A stretch of DNA of 64,000 nucleotides from Reticulitermes speratus (Eukaryota; Arthropoda; Insecta; Blattodea; Rhinotermitidae): assembly GCA_021186555.1 (NCBI GenBank), contig JAJKFL010000010.1, positions 23,814,679 through 23,878,678 of the forward strand, in the 5' to 3' direction. Shown piece after piece: positions 34,740-45,083 of this stretch. The notes under the pieces were generated by a model. It saw nothing but the letters and a program-made list of their open reading frames with translations. It made no database searches and was not told the DNA's origin. Positions within the stretch are counted from its first letter, which is position 1; every line of letters begins with the position of its first letter. The position numbers and the translations under genes are program-made.

Positions 34740-34754
34740 TTCTTTCCTCATGTC

Positions 34755-35191
34755 TCCCTGAAGATGGTCCTACACGGACCGAAACAGGTTGCAGATTTTA
34801 ATAAACAGGTACTATTTACTGTTATATGGTAAGCAATTTTCATTTTTAAATCCCTGCTGCGCATTGTAGACTGTGCGGACACAAATTCCATAGTCTGCGC
34901 AGTTCTCTGTTTTCATCTATGCTGTACTGCTACATGTTTCGGCCATTACATATGATCACCTTAAGGCAGTTTGTACAAGATTACAAACAGAATACACGAA
35001 CGTACCATACCACACATGTTTCAAATACAACAGACAGGGGGATCCAGAGTTTTACCATAGAACGTAATGTAAATCTTAAATATTGAAATAAATAAATATA
35101 TATAATGCTTTAGAGTTAAAATTCAGTTAGGAGTTAGTTCCTAGGTGTCAGACAGTGAATCAAGAATGTCGTGTAACTGATGTTACTGGTC
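34755..35191. other. Intron 6, unassigned
   Basis: Contains CTGAAGATGGTCCTACACGG ACCGAAACAGG and ACATGTTTCGGCCATTACAT at about 34757-34955. These are inverted-arm motifs similar to other foldback elements here. Nothing else recognised. Confidence 0.45.
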
Positions 35192-35194
35192 TAA

Positions 35195-35736
35195 AGCCGG
35201 GATTAGACGGCGCGTGGCTCGGCTCGTTTTACGTCATAACTGACGTCAATGACAAAGAATCGTATTCAAACGCGCCGTGTAACCGGCCTGGCGCGGCGCA
35301 GAGTGTGATTGGTGGAGCGAAGCACGTTGGATCGCCTCAGAAGCGGTTTTCTCACGATCCTCAAAGGAACTCGGCGCAGGCAGCTGTTGCGGCTACACGG
35401 CGCTTGCAGTCTACGCGCCAAGCCAGTCACGTCCAACCTGTATACACTTAGGTCTGGTCTTTGTTTTCTGCTGTCGGGGTGCGCGAAGAGTGAAACTTTC
35501 TGTCCCACAATTGGTATTGGCTAGAATGGAGTGGTCAAACGAGGACATTTTTAAGTTCATAGAACAACACGACTTATTCCACAAGCCGAGCCGAACCTAC
35601 CCGAGCAAGGCCGCTGGTCCGCCATTTGCCGAGCTGCGCCGCGTCGTGTAGCCAGATTGTCTTTTCTGTTCCGATCTGTTGGCCGAGCAAGTGACGTCAC
35701 GTCACTGGACGAGCCGCGAACCGTCTAATCTCGGCT
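35195..35736 (+). mobile_element. PIF/Harbinger-like MITE (542 bp) with MADF-like ORF start
   Basis: The left end AGCCGGGATTAGACGGCGCG and the inverted right end AGCCGAGATTAGACGGTTCG are terminal repeats, bordered by TAA at 35192-35194 and 35737-35739, the TWA duplication of PIF/Harbinger. It is GC-rich against AT-rich surroundings. It contains the short ORF at 35526-35651. Confidence 0.82.
35526..35651 (+). pseudogene. Truncated MADF-like ORF inside the MITE (41 codons)
   Basis: Begins MEWSNEDIFKFIEQHDLFHK, which resembles the N-terminal helix of MADF (Myb/SANT-like) DNA-binding proteins, the second protein of PIF/Harbinger transposons. After about 20 codons the similarity ends, the rest reads through terminal-repeat-like GC-rich sequence, and TAG follows. 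It is probably an internally deleted remnant of an autonomous element. Confidence 0.65.
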
Positions 35737-35739
35737 TAA

Positions 35740-36255
35740 GGAGCACTGGAACGGAGGAGGCACCTTCCGAGGTAAAGCTGTCCTAGTGTAGAGCTCCACT
35801 TCCATATGCTCTGCGGCAGGAATTTGTTGGGCTTTACCTTCCGTCCGCATACACCCTCATGGCATATAGATTAACACTACCTTATTGGTTTTATAAAGGT
35901 TTCTTACAGTAGCATTAAATGTTGGAGTCACATTCTTTCGTGTTCTTCGTTCGTGAAGAACTTACCATTCTACTCGTATACGAACTGCGCTCGCTTGGCG
36001 TAATGTCGTTTTATAGCACGAATTAACAGGCAGCAAATAACATTAATTTCTTCTCGTCAAGGAAACGTGCGATCCAGTTGACGACTTACGTGCCGTAAAA
36101 TTCAGAATGACACGTCACTGGCTACCATAAAAACTTCTTCTCTTGTGTTCAAAAATAACCAAAATTCGCATAAGATGAATGAATTCCTGTGTAGTAAATA
36201 ACTTTTTCTACCGCAAAATAAATAGCGTTTTCAAATATTAAATTTTTTTTGGTAG
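35740..36255. other. Intron 6, unassigned
   Basis: No recognised gene or repeat. Confidence 0.45.
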
Positions 36256-36450
36256 AATTTAATGCGAGATTTGAGGTTCTCGCAGCGGTGTTTCTGGGGA
36301 TGGAAGTCTTCCGAGATGTTATACGATGTGGCAAGCACGGTAAGAAGAGCGGCTACTCTTGGCTTGACCCCGAAGATGAAAGCAATGCGATCTTTCGAAA
36401 CGTCGGTAACTATATACCAGTCGACAAGATGTAAAATCCCGGAAGACTTG
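36256..36450. repeat. Foldback MITE, family B
   Basis: ATTTGAGGTTCTCGCAGCGG TG at the left, the core CCCGAAGATGAAAGCAATGC, then GATCTTTCGAAACGTCGG and a terminal ATCCCGGAAGAC. The left arm matches the copy at 48915. Confidence 0.65.
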
Positions 36451-36630
36451 ATCATCAGCAGACGGTATTCCAGGCTTGCTCCGTCTTTGTTGGGTGTTCG
36501 TCTGTTCCGTCTTTTCCTTGGTTGACTTGTGTTTCTTCTGCCAGTTCTAATGTATTTATTCATTAAGTTAGCAATGCGTGTCACGTTCAGTCTTAACAAA
36601 TTATATGTTCACTTGCGTCTATTTTTTTCC

Positions 36631-36880
36631 AATGGCGTAACAGCCCTTAGTGGGCCAGGGCCTCCTCATTATCGAGGCTTCACTATCACACTTTAGACAC
36701 ACCACACTCGGTAGGACTCCTCTAGACGAGTGATCAGCCCGACGCAGAGACCTCTACCTAACAACACACAACACTCACAACAGACAGACATCCATGCCCC
36801 CGTGGGATTCGAACCCGCAATCCCAGTAAGCGAGCGGCCGCAGACCCACGCCTTAGACCGCGCGGCCACTGAGATCGGCA
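36631..36880 (-). mobile_element. tRNA-Leu-like SINE, family 1, copy 3 (minus)
   Basis: The minus strand reads CGATCTCAGTGGCCGCGCGG, TCTAAGGCGTGGG, GGGTTCGAATCCCACGGG, GTAGAGGTCTCTGCGTCGGG, to GGGGCTGTTACGCC equivalents. Full length, with head and tail both present. Confidence 0.9.
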
Positions 36881-37284
36881 GCCTTGCTTTACCACATTTA
36901 CTCGTATTTTCCAGTTTGAGTGAAATTTGGTATAAGTGACGTGTACGAAACGCTGTTTAGAATTTGTAAGTTTCGTGACAGTCGACCTAGGGAAGGCTTT
37001 TCTTTACTGTGGCATAATTGAAATTACGTTTATGCATGTACCGTGACACAGTATGACATTCTCAAAGTAAACAACGCCTTGGTAAAGTGTACTTACTGCG
37101 TCGCAGAGGGTAACATTTGTGTTGTTACAGTCCTGTTCATGCCGTGTTACGATATTCGGCCAACCTTGGGTTTTGCGGCAGTTGATAACAGACTTGTTCG
37201 ACAGCAATCAGCAATAAACATGTTTTGTTGTCAAAAGAGAAGAGTTGCTGTTTTACTGTCATGTCTGTGCTTTATTGTCAATAG

Positions 37285-37482
37285 ACGAAGATGCCAACAG
37301 CCCTGAGTTTGGGCCCCGACACGGAACATCAGCTATACGTGGCAACCTTCCTGCTGTGTGGCGTTATATCTGCGCTGCTGGTAGCAGCTACGGCCCTCTA
37401 CGTCATCCGTCGCCATGCTCGCTCCAGGGAGAAATTGCAGAACCTCACGGCCCCTGACACAGAGGCTAGCAAAGATTATCAG
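37285..37482 (+). CDS. IA-2: IA-2 exon 7 in window: stalk, transmembrane helix and stop-transfer basics
   Basis: Acceptor TTGTCAATAG, donor GTACTG, 198 nt, phase 0 at both ends. It begins TKMPTALSLGPDTEHQ. The hydrophobic helix runs roughly from VATFLLCGVISALLVAATAL to YV and is followed by IRRHARSREK, which puts the C-terminal side in the cytosol. The exon ends ASKDYQ, so exon 8 completes a YQELCR motif like the vertebrate YQDLCR. The internal ATG at 37291 is not a start codon here, because the exon continues the upstream frame. Confidence 0.95.
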
Positions 37483-37568
37483 GTACTGAGTTTTCCAAAC
37501 TCTCTGAACTTGACACTGACTATACGAAACAGAGGAAGCGATAAACTGACATAAATAACATTACGTAT

Positions 37569-37967
37569 CAGGGCGCATCCAAGGGGGGGCTGCACCCGGC
37601 AGTCCCCCCCCCCCAAACCCCCAAAATTGAAATTTAAAAAACAGATTTTGTAGATATTATGAAATCAAAAGTTTTACGTGATTTTCCCTTCAGCTGAAAT
37701 CAGCCACTGAAATCAGCTGATGACTGTACATTGGAATTTTGAAAAATAAATTAATAAAATTAAAAAAACAATAAGACTAGGACACTGTGATTGAGTGACG
37801 GAACATGTAGTTATTTTGTATGTATATAAATGTAGTTGCAGACAGTTATGTTGTACTTACGACATGATTTTTATAACATAATTTTGAAAATCAAACATAG
37901 ATTATATATAGCCTCAGGGTCAGCAACCCCCCCCCCCCCTCAGCGAAAAATTTTTAGTACGTACCTG
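37569..37967. mobile_element. hAT-like MITE, copy 2 (399 bp)
   Basis: Interior aligned end to end with 34341-34739 (for example GTTTTACGTGATTT, AATCAGCTGATGACTGTACA, GGACACTGTGATTGAGTGA). Ends CAGGGCGCATCC and inverted CAGGTACGTAC. No 8-bp duplication is visible, so the flanks have changed. It lies less than 100 bp after exon 7 and directly before the 27-bp array. Confidence 0.85.
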
Positions 37968-38011
37968 GATGAATTAAAAACACAAACCACATATTTGAAC
38001 TGTTAGTACCG

Positions 38012-38720
38012 CAACGAACACCAACGATAATAATACAATTATAGGCACCAACGGTACTAATACCATTATAGGCACCAACGGTACTAATACCATTATAGAC
38101 ACCAACGGTACTAATACTTTTATAGACACCAACGCTACTAATACCAATATAGATACCAACGGTACTAATACCATTATACACAACATCGGTGCTAATACCA
38201 TTATAGACACGAACGGTACTAATACCATTATAGACAACATCGGTGCTAATACCATTGTAGACACAACGGTACTATACCATTATAGACAACATCGGTGCTA
38301 ATACCATTATAGACACCAACGGTATTAATACCATTACAGACAACATCGGTGCTAATACCATTGTAGACACCAACGGTACTAATACCATTATAGACACCAA
38401 CGGTATATACCATATAGACACCAACGGTACTAATACTTATAGACACCAACGTACTATCTAATCCCAAATTTACAGACAAAATCGTACTGATACCATTGTA
38501 GACACAAACGGTACTAATACCATTTAATAGGACACCAACGGTACTAATACCATTATAGACACAACGGTATTAATACCATTACAGACAACATCGGTGCTAA
38601 TACCATTGTAGACACCAAACGGTACTAATACCATTATAGACACCAACGGTACTAATACCATTATAGACAACATCGGTGCTAATACCATTACAGACAATAA
38701 CGATACTGATACCATTGTAG
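38012..38720. repeat. 27-bp minisatellite, about 26 copies
   Basis: The unit is ACCAACGGTACTAATACCAT TATAGAC. A second unit type has AACATCGGTGCTAAT. The 27-bp period is a multiple of three and gives open frames on the minus strand that are not genes. Confidence 0.93.
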
Positions 38721-39236
38721 TTATTATCGAGACAATCAGAAGCCTAATCATGGGATTTGAGATGTAGTATATAAACTATATTGTTGTTAGGATTTGCCCT
38801 GTTAGGATTGTGGTTCTTCCTCTGGTCGGGCTGCAATTCAGGTGAGTAAGATTACTGTGTTTGTTTTGTTCAGAATATTATTTGATTTGTTGGGTAGAAA
38901 TGTGTTCGTGGTAACTGTGATTTAGTTTGTTGGTATGGTGAGTATGATTGTGATTGGTATTACAGTGCAATTACTGCTAGTTTATTTTGCATTGACCGCA
39001 GAATTGCATTGATGTAGTTCTGTATACACAATGCGATGGATGGCGTCAAACTGATAAACTTAACATTTAAATACCGTATTTCCTGGGTTCTTAGAAGGGC
39101 CTTTGTGTCACATTTTACTATTTCTAAAATTGGGGTTCATCTTACATTTGATGGCGTCGTATACGTCAGTGTCGAAGTGTAATATTTTGTGACTGAAATG
39201 CCAGGAAAACCTCCGGCATTAAAGGCGATTCCGAAG
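38721..39236. other. Intron 7, unassigned
   Basis: T-rich, with no recognised feature. Confidence 0.45.
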
Positions 39237-39237
39237 T

Positions 39238-39425
39238 ACAGTCGAGCTCGGTTATAACGTCATGAAAGGAACTGAATATTTTGTGTCGTTATAAACGAGT
39301 GTTGTTATAACCGAGGTGTATAATGTTATGGTTAACAGTGAAGAATTAATTGGTACCACAGGATATCTGACGCTATAGACGAGGTGTCGTATAAATCCAT
39401 GTCGTTATAACCGGGTTCGACTGTA
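39238..39425. mobile_element. pogo/Tigger-like MITE copy 2
   Basis: ACAGTCGAGCTCGGTTATAA CG at the left, inverted TACAGTCGAACCCGGTTATA ACG at the right. About 185 bp, matching 24147-24395 without the nested SINE tail. Confidence 0.85.
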
Positions 39426-39916
39426 TTTATATGCATTTCCGTTGTTTAAAATGCCGTTATATGTGTGGATGGAGCAACTGATGTGGGCTTGGATGCTGGA
39501 AGTACAGAGTTTTGGTAATATTAACTGAAGATAGATGGGCCAGCGTCTATTGTTTGTGTTCATTGTTGTGTCTGAGACGTTTCTTACAATAGACACGTGG
39601 AAGGGATTTGGAGGTGGATATAGTTGGCGCTGTTGGCCATTTACTCGTTGTTACAAGGGCACTTGGTGGCATAGAGCGTGATATCGTATGGGACAATTCT
39701 GATTCGACTGTCCTGATTTAAAAAACGACTTCCAAGTACATGTAGCATGCAGTGCGAGACTAGATGGACATCACGTTTTCAGTTTTGTGTCGCCTTCTGC
39801 TTGTTAAAACAAAGAGGCTTTATTTTTTCCTGATGGCAATTCCTTTTGTGATGTCTGTATATATTGCTACGTTACTGTGTTGTGCGTGACTTCAGGCTTC
39901 CTCCGCGGTGTAAATG

Positions 39917-40113
39917 GGATCTCTGCTCTTTTGGGATTTTACGCAGCTTAGAATGGTAGTTTCTTACCGACGTTTCGGGACAACGTAACGGTCCCGTCTT
40001 CAAGGGTCGAGCTGTACTGTTTGACCCTTGAAGATGAGCGAATAGGCTGTCCCGAAACGTCGGTAATAAACTACCACTCTACGCTGCGTAAAATCGCAGA
40101 ATAGAACAGATCT
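39917..40113. repeat. Foldback MITE, family A, copy 2
   Basis: GGGATCTCTGCTCTTTTGGG at the left, AGAATAGAACAGATCT at the right. Arms contain ACCGACGTTTCGGGACAACG / TGTCCCGAAACGTCGGTAAT and meet at AAGGGTCGAGC...TTTGACCCTT. Well-conserved arms of nearly 90 bp. Confidence 0.9.
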
Positions 40114-40318
40114 GATACTCTGTTACAAAATCAAGGGTGCAAGAGGCATAATGTTTGCTACAAGTGAAGTCGTGCTTGTTCTTAATTGCAATGGGAGCGT
40201 AACTCCACATATTCTTTACCTTGACACTGTATTGAGTTGATCGGTAAGTTTAACGACCGGCTGGATTTATCCTGCGAGAGACAGTTCCCGGTACCAGCCT
40301 GGGTAAGAGGCTGTGTGT

Positions 40319-40603
40319 CGTTGTGCCATGGCTCAGGCGGTTAGTCGCCGGCATCCCACCGCGGAGGCCCGGGTTCGATCCCGGGTCAGTCCATGTGGGA
40401 TTTGTGGTGGACAAAGTGGCACTGGGACAGGTTTTTCCCCCGAGTACTTTGGTTTTCCCCTGTCAATTTCATTCCACCGTTGCTCCATTACAAGGAAAAA
40501 CGAAAAAAAAAACTAAACATCTTCATCACAGGGTTGCACAATAAGCCTTAAGGCTGCGGTGGGTCCGTAGCATCTGCTGCGGGGCCCTTCACCATAAAAA
40601 AAA
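40319..40603 (+). mobile_element. tRNA-derived SINE, family 4, full-length copy with target duplication
   Basis: Box A TGGCTCAGGCGGTTAG and box B GGGTTCGATCCC lie in the head, followed by GGATTTGTGGTGGACAAAGT, GGCACTGGGACAGG, TTTTCCCCTGTCAATTTCAT TCC and a GGGGCCCTTCACCAT tail with poly(A). AGAGGCTGTGTGT (40306-40318) and AGAGGCTGTTTGT (40604-40616) are the target duplication. The reverse complement of about 40425-40487 is the body of the 91-bp satellite unit. Confidence 0.93.
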
Positions 40604-41141
40604 AGAGGCTGTTTGTGCCTCCCCCCCAGTCGAACTGGGAAATGTAAAGGAAACAAAACTCAGATTTTTAACTTTGACCCCAAGATAGGCGTCACTTATG
40701 AGATGAGAGATGTTAACCCTTCATTGCCGGTCTCGGTGCACTGTACGGTCATGACTGCATGTAAGGCTTCCGTACATTTAAAGCCCTTCCGTTCTGTGCA
40801 GTAGTTTGAAATTTAACCCCAACGTTATTTTAGGGTTAAGGGAGGTGAAAGTTGACATTATGTTCTCATGGCTTAGGAGATCATGTAAGTTAGCAGATGT
40901 TTACTGACGTTTCAGAAGAACCTAGTCTGCGCTTAAGAGGGAGTCTACAACTTCCTGCCAAGCGTTAATCACGCTACGTCATAATCTCTGTCGTTGCTTT
41001 GTGCCTGACGCCCCTATTTCGACACGCCGTTCTGATTGGCAGGTCACGTGCCTCGCATGTAGTCGCATATCGCCTTCACCTGTTGTGTACACAGTGAGTC
41101 GACCGTAAGGTGATGTAAAACTGAGTAACGTGTCACTGCAG

Positions 41142-41284
41142 GAACTGTGCCGGGCGAGAATGGCCACCAAGACGCAGCAGGACAAGCCGGAGCCCATCCA
41201 CGTGGGGCAGAGGATAGCAGGTCTGTCCAGGGAGTCCGAGGCGTCCAACAACAGTCCTTCCTCCAGGTCTAGCACCTCATCGTG
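41142..41284 (+). CDS. IA-2: IA-2 exon 8 in window: cytoplasmic linker
   Basis: Acceptor CACTGCAG, donor GTGAGT, 143 nt, phase 0 in and 2 out. It begins ELCRARMATKTQQDKPEP, matching the vertebrate DLCRQHMATK motif, and ends SNNSPSSRSSTSSW. The Ser-rich end corresponds to the vertebrate SSVSSQFSD to STPSW stretch. The first 18 nt are much more conserved than the middle, so short functional motifs are likely. A foldback element begins about 60 bp after the donor. Confidence 0.94.
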
Positions 41285-41344
41285 GTGAGTGGCTGCACTG
41301 GAACTTAGCGACACTAGAGTTACCCAAAGCGATATTGCTGTGAT

Positions 41345-41490
41345 TTCAGGTCGTCTCGGATATGACGAGTAGTTTCCGACGTTTCGGAGGATTTTAGTCT
41401 CTTTATCTCCAGGGTCAGGGAGTCCTAAAAGACGTGAAACTGCTTGACCCTGAACATGAAGGCACAGTGAGCATTCATTCTGTGATCTCT
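41345..41490. repeat. Foldback MITE, family B, diverged copy
   Basis: GATTTCAGGTCGTCTCGGAT at the left, TTTCCGACGTTTCGGAGG, CCAGGGTCAGG and the inverted TGACCCTGAACATGAAGGCA. It begins about 60 bp after the donor of exon 8. Confidence 0.6.
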
Positions 41491-41494
41491 CTTA

Positions 41495-41935
41495 TCCGTA
41501 GCCTCTTCCAAAGCGAGTTCTCCACAAAGTGCGATCTAGTGCTTCCTCTTTCAATTTCTAGTATCTTCTCTTTTCCTTAAGGTCATCCAGTAGCTGCTTA
41601 CGTCTTCTCCCTCGTCTTCCCGTCATTTCTATCCTTCCCTCTAACTTTCCTTCAATCACATGTTTCAGAAGGCAGTTTCCTACGCAAGATGTGACCAATC
41701 CAGTTAGCCTTTCTTCTTTTTATTGTATGTACGATATTCCTCTCCTCCTTCACTCTTGTAATACTTCTTCATTTCTCACACGATCGGTCCAACTGATCTT
41801 CTCCATTCTTCTCCAGCACCACATTTCAAAACTTTCCAGATACTTCCGATCTACTTTCCAAGTGTCCACGTTTCAGCACCACACAAAGCTATCGCTCCAA
41901 ATGTAGCACTTTACTAGTTTCTTACTTAAATTTAA
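41495..41935 (-). pseudogene. LINE reverse-transcriptase C-terminal fragment (minus)
   Basis: The minus strand reads fragments such as RRKANWIGHI, NCLLKHVIEGK, EGRIEMTGRRGRRRK and LLDDLK in shifting frames, with the order and motifs of the C-terminal end of non-LTR retrotransposon polyproteins found in many insect genomes. Frames are broken by stops and indels. GTAGCCTCTTCCAAAGCGAG at about 41501 is shared with the repeat at 59399. Confidence 0.65.
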
Positions 41936-42354
41936 GTCCAGTTTGTTGGTGAAAAGAGTCTTCTTCTTGTACAGTGAGTATGCCAATGTAAAAGTTGTTT
42001 CTGTGTTCCTGCAACGCAAGAAACAAAACACAAAACGAATTCTGGGCCAGAAATACACACAGAACTTTAGACTTTGTTACGTTGTGCTAAGATTAACGAA
42101 TGAGGACACTGTGGGAAGTAACAAATGGCTTTGCACCTGTGACAGGCAACTTGATTTGCGAAAATTACATTAACTGTTGCTTGCTGCCTGAGTAACTTAA
42201 CTGCTTGGAACCTGGTGCCAGTCATTTACATTACATGAGCTATTTTAGTTGCAGAATTATGCTTTTATTACAGTATGTATGTGAATAAACTTTCATTAAC
42301 TTCCCATTCAGTCCATTCACCATTAACTGGATAGTTGACAAGCTTTAGGTGCCT

Positions 42355-42452
42355 GGCCTTGTTTGTGGTCATAGGTGGCACACATGCAGTGTTTGTGGTC
42401 ATAGGTATGGCACACATGCAGTGTTTGTGGTTAGGTGGCACACGTGCAGTGT
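42355..42452. repeat. Short tandem triplication, about 34 bp unit
   Basis: GTTTGTGGTCATAGGTGGCA CACATGCAGT occurs three times with small changes. Confidence 0.85.
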
Positions 42453-42627
42453 TCTGTTTACCAGAATATGAGACAACTCTGCATATATAAGATGACACTT
42501 CGTGACAACCTTCAATTTTCATGAAATACCTGTACAGAACATACTAAACCTTGTGTGCGATTGTAGGGTGACCGTCCATTTTCCTGATAATGAATTAGGA
42601 AAAAATCCTTTTCAGTGTTTAATCCAT

Positions 42628-43242
42628 CTAATTGCACATATAACCATAAGTAGTTATTTCTTATTTTGTGATGCTCCTCCTACATGTTTACATCCCTGTG
42701 GGCCATCTTCAGGGAGGTTATGTACAAAGGAATACATTTATAATAAATGCTGTCCAAGATGTGCATATGTGAAGTTGAAGTACATTGTTATCAGCTAAAA
42801 TGTGTCTTAAATGTATAAAATGTAGAATACAGATATTGTATATTTCTTGATAATTTTATGTTCAGTTGCAGACAATGACATCCTGTGTTGGATGCATACT
42901 GTGACGGTCACAGCCCTTAGATAATGAGAGTGCATGTCAGTAGTGCCACAGATGTCAGTAGTGCCACAGATGTCGTAGTGCGATGTCTGGTGAACGAAAC
43001 ATAAAATTATCAAGAAATGTACAATATCTGTTATTAATCTGCAGTTTATACATTTTAGCAACATTTTAACTGATAACATTTTATTTTACCTTCACATGTG
43101 CACATCTTGGACAGCATTTTATTACAAATGTATTCCTTTGTAAATGACAGCCTTGAAGATGGCTTATAGGGGTAGAAACATGTAGGAGGAGCATCACAAA
43201 ATACCAAATTGTTATTTATGTTTACGTGTGCAATTAGTCAGA
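42628..43242. repeat. Large inverted repeat, arms about 240 bp
   Basis: The left arm from TAATTGCACATATAACCATA through TTTTGTGATGCTCCTCCTAC ATG, GGCCATCTTCAGG, ATGCTGTCCAAGATGTGCA to TTCTTGATAATTTTATGTTC recurs inverted in the right arm (AACATAAAATTATCAAGAAA to CATGTAGGAGGAGCATCACA AAATA to GTGTGCAATTAG). A loop of about 120 bp contains CAGTAGTGCCACAGATGT twice. Arm identity is roughly 85-90 percent by eye. Confidence 0.9.
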
Positions 43243-43269
43243 TCAAATACTCTATAGTCAATAAACTGC

Positions 43270-43795
43270 ACGCAATATGGATAACATTAAATCCTTTTCT
43301 TGTATTCATATTCATATATTTATACATCAAAAAGGAGTTTACTGTCTGGCTATTAAGATCTTTAATAGTCTCCCCTCCAACAGTAAAAACTTTTCTAATA
43401 ACCCTAAGAAATTTAAAACAGTTTTAAAAACGTTTGTTATATACCAATTCCTTTTATTCATTAGATGAATACTTTAATGTTAATGAGGAAAAAGTAGACA
43501 GTTATTCCTACAATGAATTCTGTATCAGATTCTCTTTGTTTGGTTTGTTATTTGTTAACTGCTTTTACTCTGTTCCTACTTCTATATATATCTAGTCATG
43601 CATTCAATATTTTATCTTATATTGTATAAATTATATTAATGTATTCATTGTAATCCTTTTGTAATTGTATTTGTATGTGCATTTCATTCATTTGACTTGT
43701 TCTATATCCAGTAGGTTTTCCAACCTTTTTGTTTGGACTTGAATGTAAATAAATGAGTGAATGAATGAATGATTGAATGAATGAATGTATTCAGG
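43270..43795 (+). mobile_element. LINE 3' end: RT tail codons, 3' UTR and GAAT tail
   Basis: From about 43322 the frame reads HQKGVYCLAIKIFNSLPSNS, then KNFSNNPKKFKTVLKTF, a pattern seen at the C-terminus of jockey-type insect LINE polyproteins (G-x-K-I-F-N-x-L-P). An AT-rich 3' UTR follows and ends in AATAAATGAGTGAATGAATG repeats (43745-43795), the oligomer tail expected of a LINE. Only the last about 500 bp is present. Confidence 0.7.
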
Positions 43796-44273
43796 TAAAT
43801 GTGGTGATAACTCATTGTTTTGGATACTTGGAATATTAGTTGCAGAAAAGTAATTAAATGAACAGAAATTATGAAAATTAAGTTTCTGCAGCAGAGATGT
43901 GCAAATTTTCCAAACATCTAGGAGCCACCTCAAAATTCTAGGCCCCAGAAGGGCGACAAGAAGCAAATTTCATACTGAGAATCCACAGATTTTAGGCACC
44001 ACCATACAAAATTTAGTTGCTGGGGGAACCTGGCGCCCGAAATTCGTGCACTCCTGCTCCACAGTATGTGTGTCAATTTATTAACTAGTGTGTAAGTCAT
44101 TGATTGCTTTATAATAAGTACGAACAAAATTTAGGGCATAACAAGAAAGTTAGGGGATTCCAATTTCACTCAAATATTTCTATGTCACTTACATGTTTAA
44201 AATACATTTCTTACTTGGCTTTGAAAGGACAGGAATACTTTATCGTGAATGTAATTTTGATTGTTGTCCACAG

Positions 44274-44328
44274 GAGTGAGGAACCAGCTCTCACTAACAT
44301 GGACATTTCAACTGGTCATATGGTGCTG
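44274..44328 (+). CDS. IA-2: IA-2 exon 9 in window: entry to PTP domain
   Basis: Acceptor TTGTCCACAG, donor GTGAGT, 55 nt. With TG from exon 8 it makes Trp and then reads SEEPALTNMDISTGHMVL. The NMDISTGHM motif is diagnostic of the IA-2 family and leads into the first helix of the phosphatase domain. It ends in phase 0. Confidence 0.96.
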
Positions 44329-44978
44329 GTGAGTTACATTGCCTTTCATCATTAAATGAAGGCTCGTGCCACACATTTTTTATATTTAACCCTTCAAAGT
44401 TCATATGTTTTGGCATCTAACTTTCTCTTCTAAACCCCAGGATTGAGTCACACTTTGAACCAAAACACCATTTTCCAATTGTCAAACTGTGGGCTCTTCT
44501 TCGTGTCCAGTTTTTAAGACGTGAAAACTTCCAGGGTTAAATGAGAGGTGTGAAAACTGTGTTGTTGTGACGCCGTGTAGTTTGGTAATGAGGTACCGAC
44601 ATGTTGGAGGAACCTGGTGCCTCAGTCTTCATGTCATCTTAGATGATTTTGATATTAGTCCTTCTAATGTCACAAAACTATCACTGAAATTCTGAAGGCT
44701 TATTCACTGTTTGAGCCAAAGTTTCAAGTGTTATTTTTAAAGTGCAGCAATCAAGTACACATACAGTCATTCATAGCCATTAAAATAAGGGTAATATAAA
44801 TAAATAACGATTATTCTTTACGGTAAATCAGAAAGATGGTCTATGAAGAAATTTTTTTTTTCAAGGAAGTATCTGGCATTCAACTGGGGACAGCAAATTA
44901 AGAAATTTAGTTGACATAATCTAAGATTTATAAAGTGTACTAACACTGTATCTTTTGAACTTAACTGTCTGTCCACAG

Positions 44979-45083
44979 TCCTATATGGAGGACCATCTGA
45001 AGAACAAGGACCGTCTGGAACAGGAGTGGGTTGCTTTGTGTGCCTATGAGGCAGAGCCCTGTGCCACTACAGTAGCTCAAAAA
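44979..45083 (+). CDS. IA-2: IA-2 exon 10 in window: first PTP-domain helices
   Basis: Acceptor GTCCACAG, donor GTAAGT, 105 nt, exactly 35 codons. It reads [20 protein letters not shown] and then [15 protein letters not shown], closely matching vertebrate YMEDHLRNRDRL and LCAYQAEPNTCATAQ. The last about 20 nt of the exon together with the donor site have been duplicated many times in the following intron. Confidence 0.97.

Noticed and set aside
37291-37554. ATG at 37291 as the translation start of a small membrane protein
   Set aside because: It lies two codons inside exon 7 and the frame continues from exon 6. The open frame past 37482 runs into the intron.
37954-38751. Minus-strand frames with YNGISTVGV repeats
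   Set aside because: 27-bp minisatellite; frame-neutral period explains the openness.
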